Shown: positions 47,849 through 61,330, numbered from the stretch's first letter. The stretch: DNA of 64,000 nt from Dioscorea cayenensis subsp. rotundata (GCF_009730915.1 NC_052481.1:4092001-4156000); one strand, 5' to 3'. The notes: a model not told the origin generated them from the letters alone. A program made the numbers and translations.

Positions 47849-49715
47849 TCAAACACGAAGGGACTGCTGCACAATATTTGCAAATGGACATGATTAGGTC
47901 CAGAAGTTATACAAGGGGAAAAGAAACTATCCAAGCTTTGAGATGGTAAATGGTCTGAATATAAAATAATAATAATAATAATAATAATAACAAAAGCAAA
48001 AATGGTGGTGAGAATTTTGCTCCAAATCATGAAAGGACACATTTGCAGAAGTTAACATCTGGAAGAGCAAAATCTCATAAAAGATATGAACATCAAATAT
48101 GATAAAAGAACCCGAACAAATGTTGAAGAGCTTTTAAAAAAGGGCAGAACTTTTAAGCAAATCAAGCAGCAGTACAGATATCCAACAGTCTGTAAACAAG
48201 AAATCTTTACATGTCTTAAAAGTTAAATGACCTGGAAGAGGTTATAATTTTTGGAAAAGTAATTAATGAGCCTCTACTTTTATAATGGACCAAATGCATA
48301 ACAAACAAAATTCCACAAAGATTAGATGAACACACTTAGCAAGCACACCTACCAGCCTCGATGCATTTCTGTTCTTCAGAGTGCGCATTGCTGCCTCAGC
48401 AAATGCTTGTGCTTCTTGTGCATCAGCTTCTGCAGCCTCTGCCTCCTTTGCTGCTTCCTCGGCTTCTGCCATGGCGGCCTCAGCTTCAGCAACTGCTTGA
48501 GCAGCAGCAGCGGCGGCCTCTTCTGCTGTCATAGTTCTCATTCTTGCTAATTCAGCATCAATTTGAGATTTCAATAGAGGTTTGAAATCATCCTTCTCAG
48601 CTATCACAGGCCCTCTCACTCTACCCTCAGAGTTCCTCCTTTCAAATAAGGCCGGACCAGGTGCTATCCTGTATTTGCGCTTAACCTGTCAAGAAATGTA
48701 ATTGGTTTTGTAAAAAATGCATAATGAAAAAAAAAAAGAAAGACATGAGAAAGGGAAACCGATTTCATTTTTCCTAAACAGAATGGATAACCGCGCAAAG
48801 CTCAGTCTTGTGCTAAAACATCAAATCTTTTACTATTGCAAATGATCAATACCAAACATGTATTCCATACCACCAAAAATTGTTCAGGGATTACTTATCA
48901 GTTACAATGATCAGCCTGGAATAAGTACAACATGCCATTCATTTAAATGGCACCTAATTAAATTTGTTCCTGTTTCCCAAAGGAGAACAAGGCGAAGAAG
49001 ATGAAGGTTTATGTGGTCATCATAATTCTAAAAATTATAAACTTCACTATCTAATTTTTTTTTGTTTTTGGAAGGTTTAAGTGTAGTTTTATATTTTGCC
49101 CTATAGTTTCAAACTGTTCAATAGGACCCCCACATACATGATATAATGTTCATTGACTTAACGCATAGTTAATATAAGGATTTTTTTTTGCATGTAATAT
49201 CCATGTAGCAACTGATGTGAATGGGTCATTTTAATTCATTATGCCAGGTGGTTTTTTTTTAAATTACATATATATTAAAAAATTATTTTTAAAAGTATTT
49301 TTTTTCAAAAAACTTTTTTAAAAATAGTTTTTAAGACCGTTTGGTGGATAATATAAAGAGGATAGGTTAGGATATGCTTAACTTTATCTTTTATTTCGGT
49401 GAACCAACAAAACCTAGCCACTTTATCAACCTAAGATAATATAAGATAAAAAAAAAAAAAATAAATTTACCTTTTTAAGGTATAAAATAAAGGTATAATT
49501 GATAAATCATATATATATATATATATTTCTATCTTAAACCAAAATAAGATTTTTATCAAACAACCCTCCTTTTCCTCACTTATTCAATAGACAAAAATTC
49601 AATATTTTTTTCCTTTCCCCTTATTTTCCTTTCATTCTCCCTCCTATCACTTCTCTTACTGTCCCTTCCACTTTTGGATTTTCAAATAACATGTTAGTTT
49701 TTAGTCTACAGCAGA

Positions 49716-49746
<31 letters not shown>

Positions 49747-51999
49747 TTCTTTAAAAATAACAAACACTTTAAAAACTAAAAAATAAAATCCACATTTAAC
49801 AAAGCAAAATCAGCCACCATGGCTAGTCCATGTCAGCTGCCATGTGTATATCAAACACTACATAAGAGCATCCAAACCTTTTTAACAAAAAAAAAACCAA
49901 TATTTTGAAAATATAAAAATAAAATAAACAATAAAATGAAATATGACAACCCAAATGCATTCAAACCTTTTTAACAAAAAAGAAAAAAAAAATGATTACT
50001 AAACCAAACCATTACGTTTAATCATCTATCCTCAGGTATTACTTTTTCACAGGATTTTGCAAAGTTTTAGCACATAATATCTGCAAGTTATACAATTTAA
50101 TCAAGATAGACCGTAAAAACTAAAAACTACAAAATTCGCACGTCACCGGATGATGCAAAGTGCTTACCTTAATTAGCTTTCTACATGCAGTCAAAGCCTT
50201 AAGTTTTGTAGACAGTCTCCTTTTCAAATCTGGGGGAGGGGGGTAGTGTTGATCCTACAAAAACCCAAAATGCGATCATTGAAAGCAATATAATCCAGAG
50301 AGATTTAAACAATAGAAATGCGAATAAGAAGGCCATATTGAATAAACACACCAAGGCAGTAAATAAAATCCAACTCAGCACAAACAAACTTTATATGAAT
50401 GTCAAACCTCGTAAATCAGTGCAAAATGAGAACAAGCATTGTTACCACATGTGTGCTGGCGTCAGTGAGGCGAACCAGTTTTCTATACTCAAGTTACATC
50501 ACTAGAATCATCTGCTAAAAAGTGATCAAGTTCTTAAACTTCTTATCACAAACCTTTTTATAGTCCAAGCTGTAACTCGAGGGACTAAAAATCCACTAAA
50601 TATAACACAGTGATTGCCGTGCTTCTAGATTTCATCCAAGTTATTATCTCCTTAATGTCTGTTTTACATCTTCAAATTCTTCCATAATTTTCCCTTTTAA
50701 ATGCCAAACCTATCATGCAAGTGTATCCCAAAACCTAAATTGCAATGAAGCAAAGGATGAAAAGAAGAGAAAATCCATAACCATGATTACTGACTCCTGT
50801 CATCAGCAAACATCCACAACCATGATCCAAAATATTAGAGACTAACTTTCAAACTGGCTAAAGTGATTAAGAACCAAATATACAAACCCTGAAACATTAC
50901 AGTTACTCCAGGTCCATAGTACAGACAAACAAGAAGAATAAAATCCCTTTGACAAACTTACTAATTTAGACATGTCTATGGAAAACACTGGCACTACAGA
51001 CCTCAATATATTGGGCAATAGCTTTCTTGTTAGATCCTGTAGGCTCCTTTAAAGTAGTTATAGCTTCAAATATGAGACTTTCGAGCCTATACACAAGACA
51101 AAAAGCAGTTTAACCCATCAAGCTGGAAATTGGAGAAAGTCACAAGATTTTAAAAATAAAACACTCACTTTAAGGATAATTTCTGAGAACCTCTGATCTG
51201 CAACCTTTCTGGGGAGTTTGGAAGAGGCTTGGCTTCGACTTCATCATCAAAATCCTCTTCTCCTGTAGCATGGTCCATTGAATTGTCATCATGCTTAAGA
51301 GCATGTTGACTCTTTTTGAAGGCAATCCTAGCTTTCTCTCGGGATCCCCATCCATTTGCAACAACACTCATGTTTCTCCACTTGTCCTACAAATGCCATA
51401 ACACAAGAGAGTCACAGAAGAGCTTTTCTAGATCAATATATTCACATTTGAGAATGTGAACTCTAAAATGCACTGCCTGTCATACATTAGGAGGTTTGCG
51501 GATCAACGATCAGGAATCATAACATGTTGTTTCTGTGTGTGATAGATTACAATTATATTGGGATTGATGGAAAATAGAAGCGAGGAAAGGAAGATAACAG
51601 AAAATGGTGGAAGAAAACAAAGGAAAAATTCAATGTTACATTTTATTCCATTTGCTTATGCATTTTATTTCATACTTCAGATCATTTAACCAAACACACT
51701 AAAAAAATTTGCCCTTGTTTTCTTTTCCCTCCCTCTATTTCCATTCAATCTCAACACACCATTAGTACCTGTTTCATATAAAGAATATCAAAGCACAATT
51801 ACAAATAAGCATTTTAACTTTTTATGAATCAAGCTACGTGAGCACATACCTTGAGGTCAACATTCGATCGCAAACACAAGATGCCGCTAAATTCCGGGTC
51901 TTTCAATATTGTGCGCCATTTGCCAGCCCCATGCTTGACCACACCAGCTTTAAGTGCAGACTCTTCCTCTGATGTCCATTTTTGCTTGGGAGCACCCAT
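47849..51999 (-). CDS. Single-Myb-histone / telomere repeat-binding factor (TRB1-3-like)
   Basis: Six coding exons on the minus strand: 51850-51999 (ATG at 51999), 51169-51386, 51002-51086, 50168-50254, 48353-48685 and 47849-47866. They give 296 residues, the usual size (about 295-300). An N-terminal Myb/SANT domain ([20 protein letters not shown]) ends with the telobox signature VDLKDKWRN at residues 47-55. A linker-histone H1/H5-like globular domain follows ([20 protein letters not shown] and onward, about 122-190), then an Ala/Glu-rich coiled coil (about 215-280). TRB proteins bind telomeric repeats and promoter telo-boxes and recruit Polycomb PRC2 and other chromatin complexes in the nucleus. 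The last 18-nt exon (QSLRV or SLRV end) is inferred from a CAG acceptor and is the least certain part. Introns 4 and 5 hold AT-rich repeats. Confidence 0.95.
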
Positions 52000-52045
52000 A
52001 TCCCACACTCCAAGAACCCAGTATAAGAGGCAGGAAAACGATTAC
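52000..52045 (-). promoter_or_regulatory. Common 5' UTR part of the TRB gene with splice acceptor
   Basis: Directly upstream of the TRB start codon the minus strand reads TTTTGGTAG followed by GTAATCG. This is a good splice acceptor at 52045/52046 for an intron in the leader, joining to either upstream first exon. Confidence 0.6.
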
Positions 52046-52551
52046 CTACCAAAATGAAAGAGAACTTACATCTAAAAGCAAAAACACAAACAAAAAAGCT
52101 ATATTAGAGAGCTGGAATTGTTGTTTTTTTAAAATTGTCAAAGTTACAGTTCTGCAAAGACCTCATATTCTTAAGTGTAGCCTGATAATACATGAAGCAA
52201 TCCAAGAGAAACCTCAGATAAATAGCAAAGATGTCAAACATTTCCATGAACCGAGAAGACTCACATACCTAAAGTTATAAAATCAAATATATAAAAAAAC
52301 CAAAACAAAGCGATAGAATAAAACAATCAAGAAGCAATATAGACCAACAAACAATTAAAAAAATTCAGAAAGACAAAATTATTGACAAAAATTAGGTGCT
52401 TGTTAATTAAAAATTAGCATGATTTAAATCTGAATCATGAAACAGATACTAGCAAATATATATACAATAATTAGAGATAATTTGCTAAAGAGTCAGAAAT
52501 CAGATATGATAATGTTGATAATATAAAAATATAAAAAACTTTTGATTTTAC

Positions 52552-52640
52552 TTGATCAAAGCATTTTACAGAGAGGAATGGCGAATTCTGGCGAATTTGG
52601 GGACATTAGGGTTAGGGTTTTTGAAAAGATATCAAAGATT
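52552..52640 (-). promoter_or_regulatory. Alternative TRB leader exon 1b with telo-box
   Basis: On the minus strand the block contains AAACCCTAACCCTAAT (52605-52620), a double telo-box. It ends with GATCAA followed by GTAAAATC, a splice-donor-like site (boundary at 52552). It resembles the block 446 bases further upstream. Confidence 0.55.
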
Positions 52641-52997
52641 TCCGTGTATCCACAAAGAAACGCATACCTAAATCAAGATTTGAAATAAAAAATACAACAT
52701 AAAAAATTAAAGAAAAAAGAAGGCATACACTGAATCAATCAAGAGTGAATCTTGCACGATAAATCACACACACACATATCAAAATATAATTCAAAAACCC
52801 CAGAAAATAAGAAATTTATCAAAATAAATTGAGTATTTCTCAATTAAAACAAAACATAACATACAATTAAATCATGGATTGGATAATAACAAAAAGGTAT
52901 ACAATAAATAGACATAATTTGCAACAAAAAAAAAAAAATGAATACAAATCAAACATGAAAATGATGACAAGATGAACAGAAAAACATTTAAATTTAC

Positions 52998-53075
52998 TTG
53001 TTCAGAGCATGATCAGGAGAGGATTGTTGAAATTCTTGAATTTGGGGAGATTAGGGTTAGGGTTTTGGAAAAAAA
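52998..53075 (-). promoter_or_regulatory. Alternative TRB leader exon 1a with telo-box
   Basis: The minus strand contains AAAACCCTAACCCTAAT (53050-53066), then CTCCCCAAATTCAAGAATTT, and a donor GAACAA followed by GTAAATTT (boundary at 52998). This is the farther of two similar leader blocks and probably lies at the main transcription start. Telo-boxes are frequent near plant starts of growth-related genes. Confidence 0.58.
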
Positions 53076-53089
53076 GGCGTTGGAGAGTT

Positions 53090-53443
53090 GATTATAAAGA
53101 GAAAGAGATCGGGTGGTGGGGATTCAAGATCCGTTAACCTGCTACTGTTGTACCCAACCCGTTAGTGCTTAACGGGTGCGGAAAAGAGTCCGACCCGGTA
53201 TGGAAAAGGATCCGGAACTCTATAAATTTTTAACTCTGTTTGGGATTGTCCGTAAAAAACTATTTCTTTTTAATTTTTATTTTTAATCCCTAAAATGCTC
53301 ATCATTCCAATGTTTTCTATCTTATGATTATTTTGAATTTAATTTAGTTGTTTTATACTAAAAAAATTAATTAATTTTTTATTGTATTAGGGGTTTTTTT
53401 TTTTTCACCTAGATACATTTATCTATAATTTCATTATCTTTAG

Positions 53444-53486
<43 letters not shown>

Positions 53487-56400
53487 ATTGTAAAATTATG
53501 AAATGGCACTAGTACTCTTGTAATGTAAATGTGGAGGATAATTGAGATTCTTTTATGTAATACACACACACCAAATAATTTAAGCAATTATTAAAAAATT
53601 ATTTTCACCTGAATTTTTTTTTACGAAATATATGTGTAAATTATTTAGATGAATGATATTGTGTGCTGACTCACTTTGACCAAGAATCTCAATTTTTAAG
53701 AATTTTTACAAAGTATATACATATACACATATAATTTCAAGAGTTTAGAATGGTATATATCTTAAAATAATGTTGAATATTTTACAAAATTGATTAAAAT
53801 TTAACCATTGCCAAGCCAATTTATTTTCAAAGATCTAATTAATAAAAATAAATAAATTTAATAATTAATATTAATAAAAAATCTCATCACTAATCAGAAA
53901 AATATAATTTTAATTATAATTATAATTTTTTGATTTAATATGAATCAGTTCAAAAACTTGATATATGAAGTTATCTTAAAAAATAAAAATAAAAATAAAA
54001 ATTGAAACTTTTTAAGGGTTATATGGGAAAAAAATTCTTTTGCTCAATGCTCCATTCAATCGTCTCTCTTGGGTCTCAAGATGTGGTTTTTAATTATTCT
54101 TTTGACACTTGAAAGGTATGTGGCATGATCTGTGTACAGGTTGCACAACTAATTTCCTATTATTTAGTCTATGCGTATAAAGGGTTTTGGATTAAGATTC
54201 TAAATAGCAAATTCAAAAAATAAAGTCAATGAACTAGAAGAGTAAGGGTTGGAGGTACTCAATATATAGAGAGGGACCCTGGAATTGATTCCCCCTAGGA
54301 ATTCTCAAGTACTAAACCTTAACTTTAAATCTAAATCGAGGTTAATTGAGCCGTGGAAATTCTATAAAGCACACCAATACTTCTCTTAAAGTTATTAGCA
54401 TCTAATTTATAGAAGACTTAAGTGAGCACTCTCTCTAACCCTAATCTAACATGAAAGTATTAAGAACAAGGAATCACATGTCTACTTGCTGAAAGGTGAG
54501 TGACTTCTAACCCATGAGCAACCCTATGACCAAAGGAGGAAGATGCTCAATCTCTTGATACACCTTCAATCCCCTTTTGTCTAGGAGGATCTAATCAAGA
54601 GGATTTCTCAATCTTAAGCATGAAAATCAAACATGAATTCAAGATATCACTATTAGAATCCAGGCATTAAACATACATAGACAAAATATAATAATCAAAC
54701 CTCTATTAAAACCAAAATATCAAGGTTCACATACAAGGTTCATTCTAGGGTTCCTCAATCCGAAAACCCAAAGGAAGCTTAGTCGCTCATATTAAGCATG
54801 AACAAATAACAAATCAAGAGTGCTAAAACAAAGAAATAAATCATTGCAAACACTCCCTCAAACTCAATGAAATATAGAACCCTCCAAGCTTGATGGAAAA
54901 ATTAAGATTCATCACCTTGGATCTCTTCTCTAACAACTCCTCTAAGATCTTTGAGCTTCTCCTTGCCAAAATCCACCAAAACCTTCGAAAGGTTGTTCCT
55001 CTCAGCTTTAATAGTGAAGGTGGCGGCTGTAACCCTCCAGAAAGTCCCTCTTAGAATCGAGTTTAGGGTTTAAATAGTCATTATAATTGAGTTCCGGCAT
55101 AGCTTATGCGAATCAACACCGCTTGTGCCATCTCCAGCCTAGAAATTATATAAGAGGTTGAAATCCACATAGCTTGTGCGAAACGGCACAGCCTATGCCA
55201 GCTATAGTCCACAAATCATTCGTTGGGTTGAAATCCACACACCCCGTGAGAAATGGTACACCCTGTGCAGAATTTTCTTACACCCCTTTCTTGATAGATT
55301 TCTTCATTTTCTGTCTGGAAGTTGTTGATTTCACAACTTGGGGTGCTTTTATGCTTATTTTACATCAGTTCTGTTCCTTTTTTATCATGATGATCAAACA
55401 TGGCCTACAAACAAAAAGAAACAAAATATACACCAAAATGCTAAAATAAAGGCTTGAGAACAAGCTAAGTGCTCCAAATTAATAAATGATAACATGTATA
55501 AATGAACACTTATCAGTATGTTTCATCTTTGTTTGGGATGCTTAGGATAAGGAGACTTTTGACATGTTTTTGTTATGGTTGCAATTTGATTGGTTTATCA
55601 AGAACAAAGAGAATAAGAGCTATGGTACCATATTGATAATAGAGAAAATGAGAATTTTGGTAGCATATAAAGAATAGAGAATATGAGCTAGATTGATATT
55701 ACAAAGGAGCAAGACCTTGAACATATCAAGGCCACAAATGTGGATACTCATGGTTTTTAATTTTTAAAATTTTTATTTTTAAGGAGTAGTTAAAGCTAGG
55801 ACATGACATTCTAAAAAGACATGTGGTTATCGGTAATATTTTTACATTATTGCCTGTTATGTGGCAATCTGAATAAATTATCATGTTTGGATTAATGGTA
55901 GTGATAATGCTGATGGTATATTATCAAGGAACTTGGTAATCTCATTATCATCAAAATAGGTGGCTATGTTGAATTACCAAGAAATGGTAATATGAATTTT
56001 TTTTGGACATATATATCCTTTTTATAAAAAAAATAATTTTAACATTAAAAAATTAATTTTGGATAATGTTATTTTGAGAATATTCTTAATTTTAAAATAA
56101 TAATAATTTTTTGTGTTATAATTAATTATTTTTTATTTACAATTGTTTATTTTATTTTAACTTTAAATATTCTCAAAATTTTAAATACAAGGGCATTTTA
56201 GGAAAATATGCAAAAATTAATTTGTGGTATTATAAATTTTTAACCAAAATTTTATTTTAATTTAAATTTAGATTTACTTGAAATTACAGTTATAAGGGTA
56301 TTTTGGAAAATTTGAAACATTACTAAAGTAATTATCGTTAGCAATCAAACATGGTTATCACAAATTATGAAGACATTCCTGGGCATATAGCATTTATTAC

Positions 56401-56569
56401 CTTATTACTATGTTAATCTCATTACCGTTGTAATATATTATTATTGCGAACCAAACAACCCCTAAAAAACAAACTATAAACTAAAACAACCACACTATGT
56501 TAATATGCTTCGATTTCCTTGATAAGCCATATAAGTCCATTCCTATGTGAAAAAGGATTAAATTTGGGG
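53090..56569. other. Gene-free stretch with (TA)n and LTR-like debris
   Basis: Upstream region of the TRB gene, then a (TA)n tract at 53447-53484. From about 54240 to 55510 the sequence reads like decayed non-coding retroelement DNA, with three imperfect copies of a CATAGCTTGTGCGAA-like motif at 55095-55270. 55800-56460 has MITE-like AT-rich sequence ending in ACCAAACAACCCCT, but no left mate was found. No coding frame is supported. Confidence 0.45.
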
Positions 56570-57230
56570 GATAGTCTTGTATAAGTTGCCAATCAATCAA
56601 GGAGCATATTCTTATGTCTTGGTATTAAGTTGAAGTGCACATTCCTAGCCTTTAAAATTAAACTATGAATGGTTGTCATTTCTTGTATCAATTACCAATT
56701 AGAGGAAGATTCTTTATAAATTATTGCTTGAAATAGCTCAACACAGTCAATAAAGGCACGATTAATGTTCAAGTCCCTCTTCTGGGCTTGAGTTGGCACT
56801 ATTACCAGTGCACAACTTCAACAATTAAGTTTGAGTTTATTTGAATTTCGCAACAACCTACAAGTAAAATTATGTCATTAGAATATGAGATAACGAAATT
56901 GGAGCCCCCATAATTCCTTAGGCCTTTAGAGGCATTTGAGAACATCAACATCCCTAGGAGTGTTGAGGTTCTAGAGTTTCACGTAAACTTCCTTATTTGG
57001 GGCTTAGCAACATTTTTATACTCAATCACATGTTCAAAGGTCTTTCTAGCTATCCAAGTAAAATTTGGATATGTGTCTTCGAAGACCAAAATATAACTTA
57101 CTTTCGAGATGTACCAAATAGTAGCTGTGATCACAAAGGTTGTTAGTTTAGGATCATAAAGGACATTACTCTTAATGTGGACCCCCGCCCAAAGCTTGAT
57201 TAGAATAATCAAAGCATTGTTTTTCCCCTT
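56570..57230 (-). mobile_element. LINE 3' fragment: RNase H-like region
   Basis: The minus strand near 57210-56980 encodes a broken linker (IWYISKVSYILVFEDTYPNF). Near 56700-56575 it encodes IPRHKNMLLD followed by a stop/Trp position and LATYT, matching the R-x2-N-x2-AD-x-LA end of LINE RNase H domains. Reverse transcriptase is absent. The frame is interrupted. Confidence 0.65.
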
Positions 57231-57239
57231 TATTCTCTT

Positions 57240-57891
57240 CCCTTTTGTCAGGTTGCTCTCAAATCAAGTGGTGATGAGGAATTCCCGGAGGAATTCATGG
57301 GTTCCATCACATCTATGCCTTTGATATTTCAGCCTTTTAACTTTATTGTTTTTCCTCTTCTCTTGTGCTTCTTCTTCATTCCTTTGTCTTGTAAGGGAGG
57401 TTGCTAGTTGGAAGGTTTTTGAAGCTTGGTTTTCAGCTGGGCTATCTTTTCAACACTCTCTTTTTCCGGCCATCATAGTAAGCCCCTAGCCATTCTTGGT
57501 TAAATTCTTTTAGTAGTGTTGTTTTTGGTAATTAAAACCATGACATTTTCTCTATCCTTTGATTAGCTTGCCATGTTTTGTTGAATAGCATGTTAGCTCT
57601 TTTTTTATTTAGAAACCTTGGCATGTTGATGGCTAAATTCGGAGTTGTTCAGGCTTGTTGTTCTCTTAGTTCATAGCTCATAATTGTTGTTGAAATCCTT
57701 GGAGCTTAGTGTTAGCTCAAGGGCTTGTGCTTAACCATCCTTGTTTTGAGAAAGGTTTGGCCTTGGCATTAGTTTAATGAGTACTAAGTTGCTTGTTTCT
57801 TGCTCACCCAAGCATGGTGGAGATTCTTGGACTTTATTTGAGGGTAGAACCAGCATGCTAAAAGCCATGCATATTGTGTATGTTTCCATGT

Positions 57892-57950
<59 letters not shown>

Positions 57951-60243
57951 TGTATTTTATATATGTATTGGTTGTATAAATAGATATGTTTTTTTTTCTC
58001 TCTTAGTTTGGTTCTACAACTTTTGTTGTTGGTGGAGTGGTTTTGTAAAGTTGATAGCATTATTGTGTTAATATGTCTAAAGCCTAGAACTTGGTTGTGA
58101 ATCTGCAGAAATGTTTTTGTGTTAATGGTTTGCATTTTTTTTTATATATTTATTAGTCAAGGCATTGTAAGAGAATGAGGGAAGTTTTGTAGTGGAATGT
58201 GTTTAGAATTGGATGGTGGAGATGTTCTCATCAAGTTAAAATATTAGTTCAAGGCAAATGTCAAATGATTGGAGGTTAAACATTGGATCACTTTAATTTT
58301 AATCATGTTAATTGGTTAAACCTTTGAGATGTATTTAATTTCTTGTGTGAGTTCCTGCTGGAATACATACAAGACACTTATTTCATTTAGTTTATTTAGT
58401 TATTTATTTATTTATTTTGGTTTTTCTCTCTAGAGAATGTAAAAAGTAATACTTGGTTGGTGTTTAAACTTGTGATTAGAGTGATTTTGTTTTAACTTTG
58501 GTAAATCATTGGGTTTGAGGATCGTTTTAGGGAGTGGTCTTGGATCTCATTTTGCACTTAGGCCAATACCAGGTAAGTAATCCACCGATAATTCCGTATT
58601 TTCAATATTTGAGAAATTATTTTATTCAGTAAAATAATTATCTAGTATTTTGTTATTTTATTTTGAATATCTATTATTTTTGTTAATATTGATATTATTT
58701 AATTGGAATATGTATTTTGAGGCATTTTCTTTAATTAATTATTTTTGTTTAGTTGTTGACTTGGTAAATCTACATTGGTGTAATGCTAATTAAAGGATTG
58801 CTATTCATTTTAACTTGGTTACTAATTTATTATTTATACTAAGTGTACGATTACAGTCAAATGATTGCTTCAACATTTATAAATTCGTTTGTTTGTAGGA
58901 ATGGGTTAATGATTCTGCTATCATTTGGATTGACTTAGTTAATTCCATTATTTATTTATTTATTTAATCATTTAATTTAGTTTTGAAGGAGCTGGTGTTT
59001 TGAATAATTTTAAATACTTTATGTACTTAAATTTTTATATTTCATTTATGGTTATCGATTTATTTTCCTTAAAGTGAGATTTTGATATTTATTAGTATTT
59101 TTGAATATATATGAACTTGAGGAATTTTAGAAATTTCTGAACTTGTACTCTGTAAATATTTTGTATCTGAATGTTTTGGTCTCTAAATGTGCGATATGCA
59201 ACCCTGTCAGTGGGGGGTTAAACCCTGACCTTGTCGACAAGTAATTTTGGGAAAATGAGACTGCAGTTTCGCACCGTGTCCGTTCGGTGAAATAATCAAC
59301 GGCCACCTGGTATTTAGTCTCGGGTCACCGAGGATAAATAAATGATTTCTGTTATTTTGGGCTCGGGTCTGTCACCGAAGATAAACAAATGACCTTTGGC
59401 ACTTACAGTGAATTTGGAGACATACTCTCGATTTTGTTATCTATGTTTTATCCTTTGGTTTTGATAATACTATTTGGTGCTATTGACTTTTGTACAAATT
59501 TCATATTCGCATTCCTGGTTTTCAAAATTTTGGTGAGCGACTTACTTGGAAATATTCTTTTATTAGAATATTATACTCTGTATTTTGTTAAATTGTGATT
59601 TCGGAGACTTGTGCTATTCTGAAAATCCGGTATACTTGAAAAGTCACTTTTGTAATTTCTGATTTAGTCTAACTATGGTTTGGAGACTTATGCTCATATT
59701 TAGAAAATTTTCTATATTTTTTATTTACAACTTTGAATCTAGTATTCTTAAATAGCGGTATTACTTGAGAACTATACCTCTGTTGAATTATCTATTTTGT
59801 ATTTGTTTAAACTATGTTTAAACTTTGAATTATTCTTAATATCTGAATTCGAGATTTATAAACCCTGTTGTTTTAAAATAATTTCTGGATTACTTATTGT
59901 GCTAGTGAGCTCATGGATTTGCTTTAAATCCTTTTCAGATCAGGAGTGGTAGACCGGGGTGGATCTTGAAAGACTGCCTGTAGATGTTGCTTGTCCTGTT
60001 GTAAAATTGTAGTTCCTGTCATTGTCTATCACTATGCTCCCGTATTTTGTATTTCTGGACTTCTTGTATCTTTGCATTGTATACTCTGTAGAGTTTGTAA
60101 TCCTGTAACCAAGTTGGTTTGTTATAGTTTTATTTGTCCTAAATCAGATTCTGACGCCTTGCAGGTCTACTTGGTTCACGCCCTGTGGATCTGCGGCCGT
60201 TTGTCTGCGCACCGGGTCCGGCGAGCCGGGTTCGGGGTGTGAC
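57240..60243 (+). mobile_element. Possible LTR (solo or truncated) ending TGTGACA
   Basis: Non-coding sequence whose right end reads GGGTTCGGGGTGTGACA (ending 60243), the classic 3' end of a plant Ty3/gypsy LTR. Upstream are gypsy-LTR-like patches: ACCAGGTAAGTAATCCACCG near 58570 and GACCTTGTCGACAAG near 59230. A left end starting TG with a matching 5-bp site was not found, so the start given is arbitrary. No gag or pol is visible. Confidence 0.38.
57893..57948 (+). repeat. (TA)n microsatellite
   Basis: A TA tract of about 56 bases, the longest in the window. Confidence 0.95.
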
Positions 60244-60339
60244 ACTTAAGCCATCCACTTAAAGACACCTTATTTTCTAATTCTGATAGAACTGCCAATT
60301 AACTCACTAACTAAATTCTAGACTAGCTAGATTTGGGGC

Positions 60340-60955
60340 AAGAATGAAACAAGGGCCAGTTTGATACAAGTGAAAGTAATAACTTTCCCTGCTAAGTAAA
60401 TGGGGTGAATCATTTTCATCATTTGGTTCCTTAAAATTAAATGGTCTTCTTCAATCACTTTCCCTTTGACCAGGGAAAGTGATTCATAGGGGGGATGGTG
60501 TGTAGTGATTGCGGCCTTGGGTGGAAAAAGTTTGATATATGTTAAATTCCTATACTACCCTCTTATCAAATTAAAATTCTTCCTTGTTTATTTTTTTTTC
60601 CTTTGCAAAACCCTAATGCACATTTTATTCCCCACTTTGGCAAAAAGTTGTTGCTTCTTCCCCATCTGAGTAATTCGATTTGAATTTTTGCTCATGCTAG
60701 TTTGATTACCTTGGTAACTATAATAACTTAAGGAAAAATTGAGATTAAATATAATTTTACATAGAAAATGCATTCATACCAAATGGGAGAATTAAGTTTG
60801 CATGCAATTCAATTATAATTTTCATTGAATACATAAAACATTGTAATGTTATTTTGTAGGAAAAGTAATTGCATGCAAAATCTTTTTATGCAAAAACTTT
60901 GCATGAAATTACTTTCTCAGCAAATTACCAAAAGAGTCTCAAATGTTCATCACTC
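60340..60955. mobile_element. MITE-like non-coding element with a hairpin
   Basis: The stretch contains a perfect 13-bp hairpin, AATCACTTTCCCT (60453-60465) against 60472-60484, with a 6-base loop. The outer ends, GGGCCAGTTTGATACAAG and GCAAATTACCAAAAGAGTC, are loosely inverted. No gene is present. The borders are uncertain. Confidence 0.35.
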
Positions 60956-60959
60956 TTTC

Positions 60960-61330
60960 CCACTCTAATCCATAGAAAATACATAAGGTTTGCTGCCCAA
61001 GGTTAAGGTCATGTAAGCATTTGAAAGTTTTTACCATATTATAGAATCACCCAAATAAAGAATTTAGCTTTAGAGGGCACCAATAATTTCCATATGTGTT
61101 CCACCTAAGCCAAGTAAAGGAATCAATGTTCCTTTTGTTCAAAATGTGTATATGGTTGAAGTAAGTTTGTTGCTATTTGATGGAGGGAACCATACCAAGT
61201 GATTCTCATTAACTGCAACAATGCTTCCTATGTCAAGCATAGGAGAATTAAGACATTCACCTAAAACAAGTCTAATCTTATTCATGTCCCATCTAGTTTC
61301 ATTAATGAGGTAAGAAATTGTGGGTCCCAT
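60960..61330 (-). mobile_element. LINE fragment between RT and zf-RVT
   Basis: On the minus strand the text ISYLINETRWDMNKIRLVLG and ENHLVWFPPSNSNKLTSTIY fits the region after the LINE reverse transcriptase (WD-x3-I, then LVW, then a Ser/Thr-rich Y). It continues in broken frames toward a WK-L-like linker. It is only about 370 bases and has no clear borders. Confidence 0.6.

Noticed and set aside
48326..48550. Cys/Leu/Ser-rich plus-strand frame
   Set aside because: It is antisense to the Ala/Glu-rich coiled coil of the TRB exon.
52608..53066. Interstitial telomere repeat
   Set aside because: Only two repeat units at each place, located in leader exons; these are telo-box promoter motifs, not telomeric arrays.
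57731..58135. 134-residue minus-strand frame with Tyr/Ile repeats
   Set aside because: Its middle is the translated (TA)n microsatellite.
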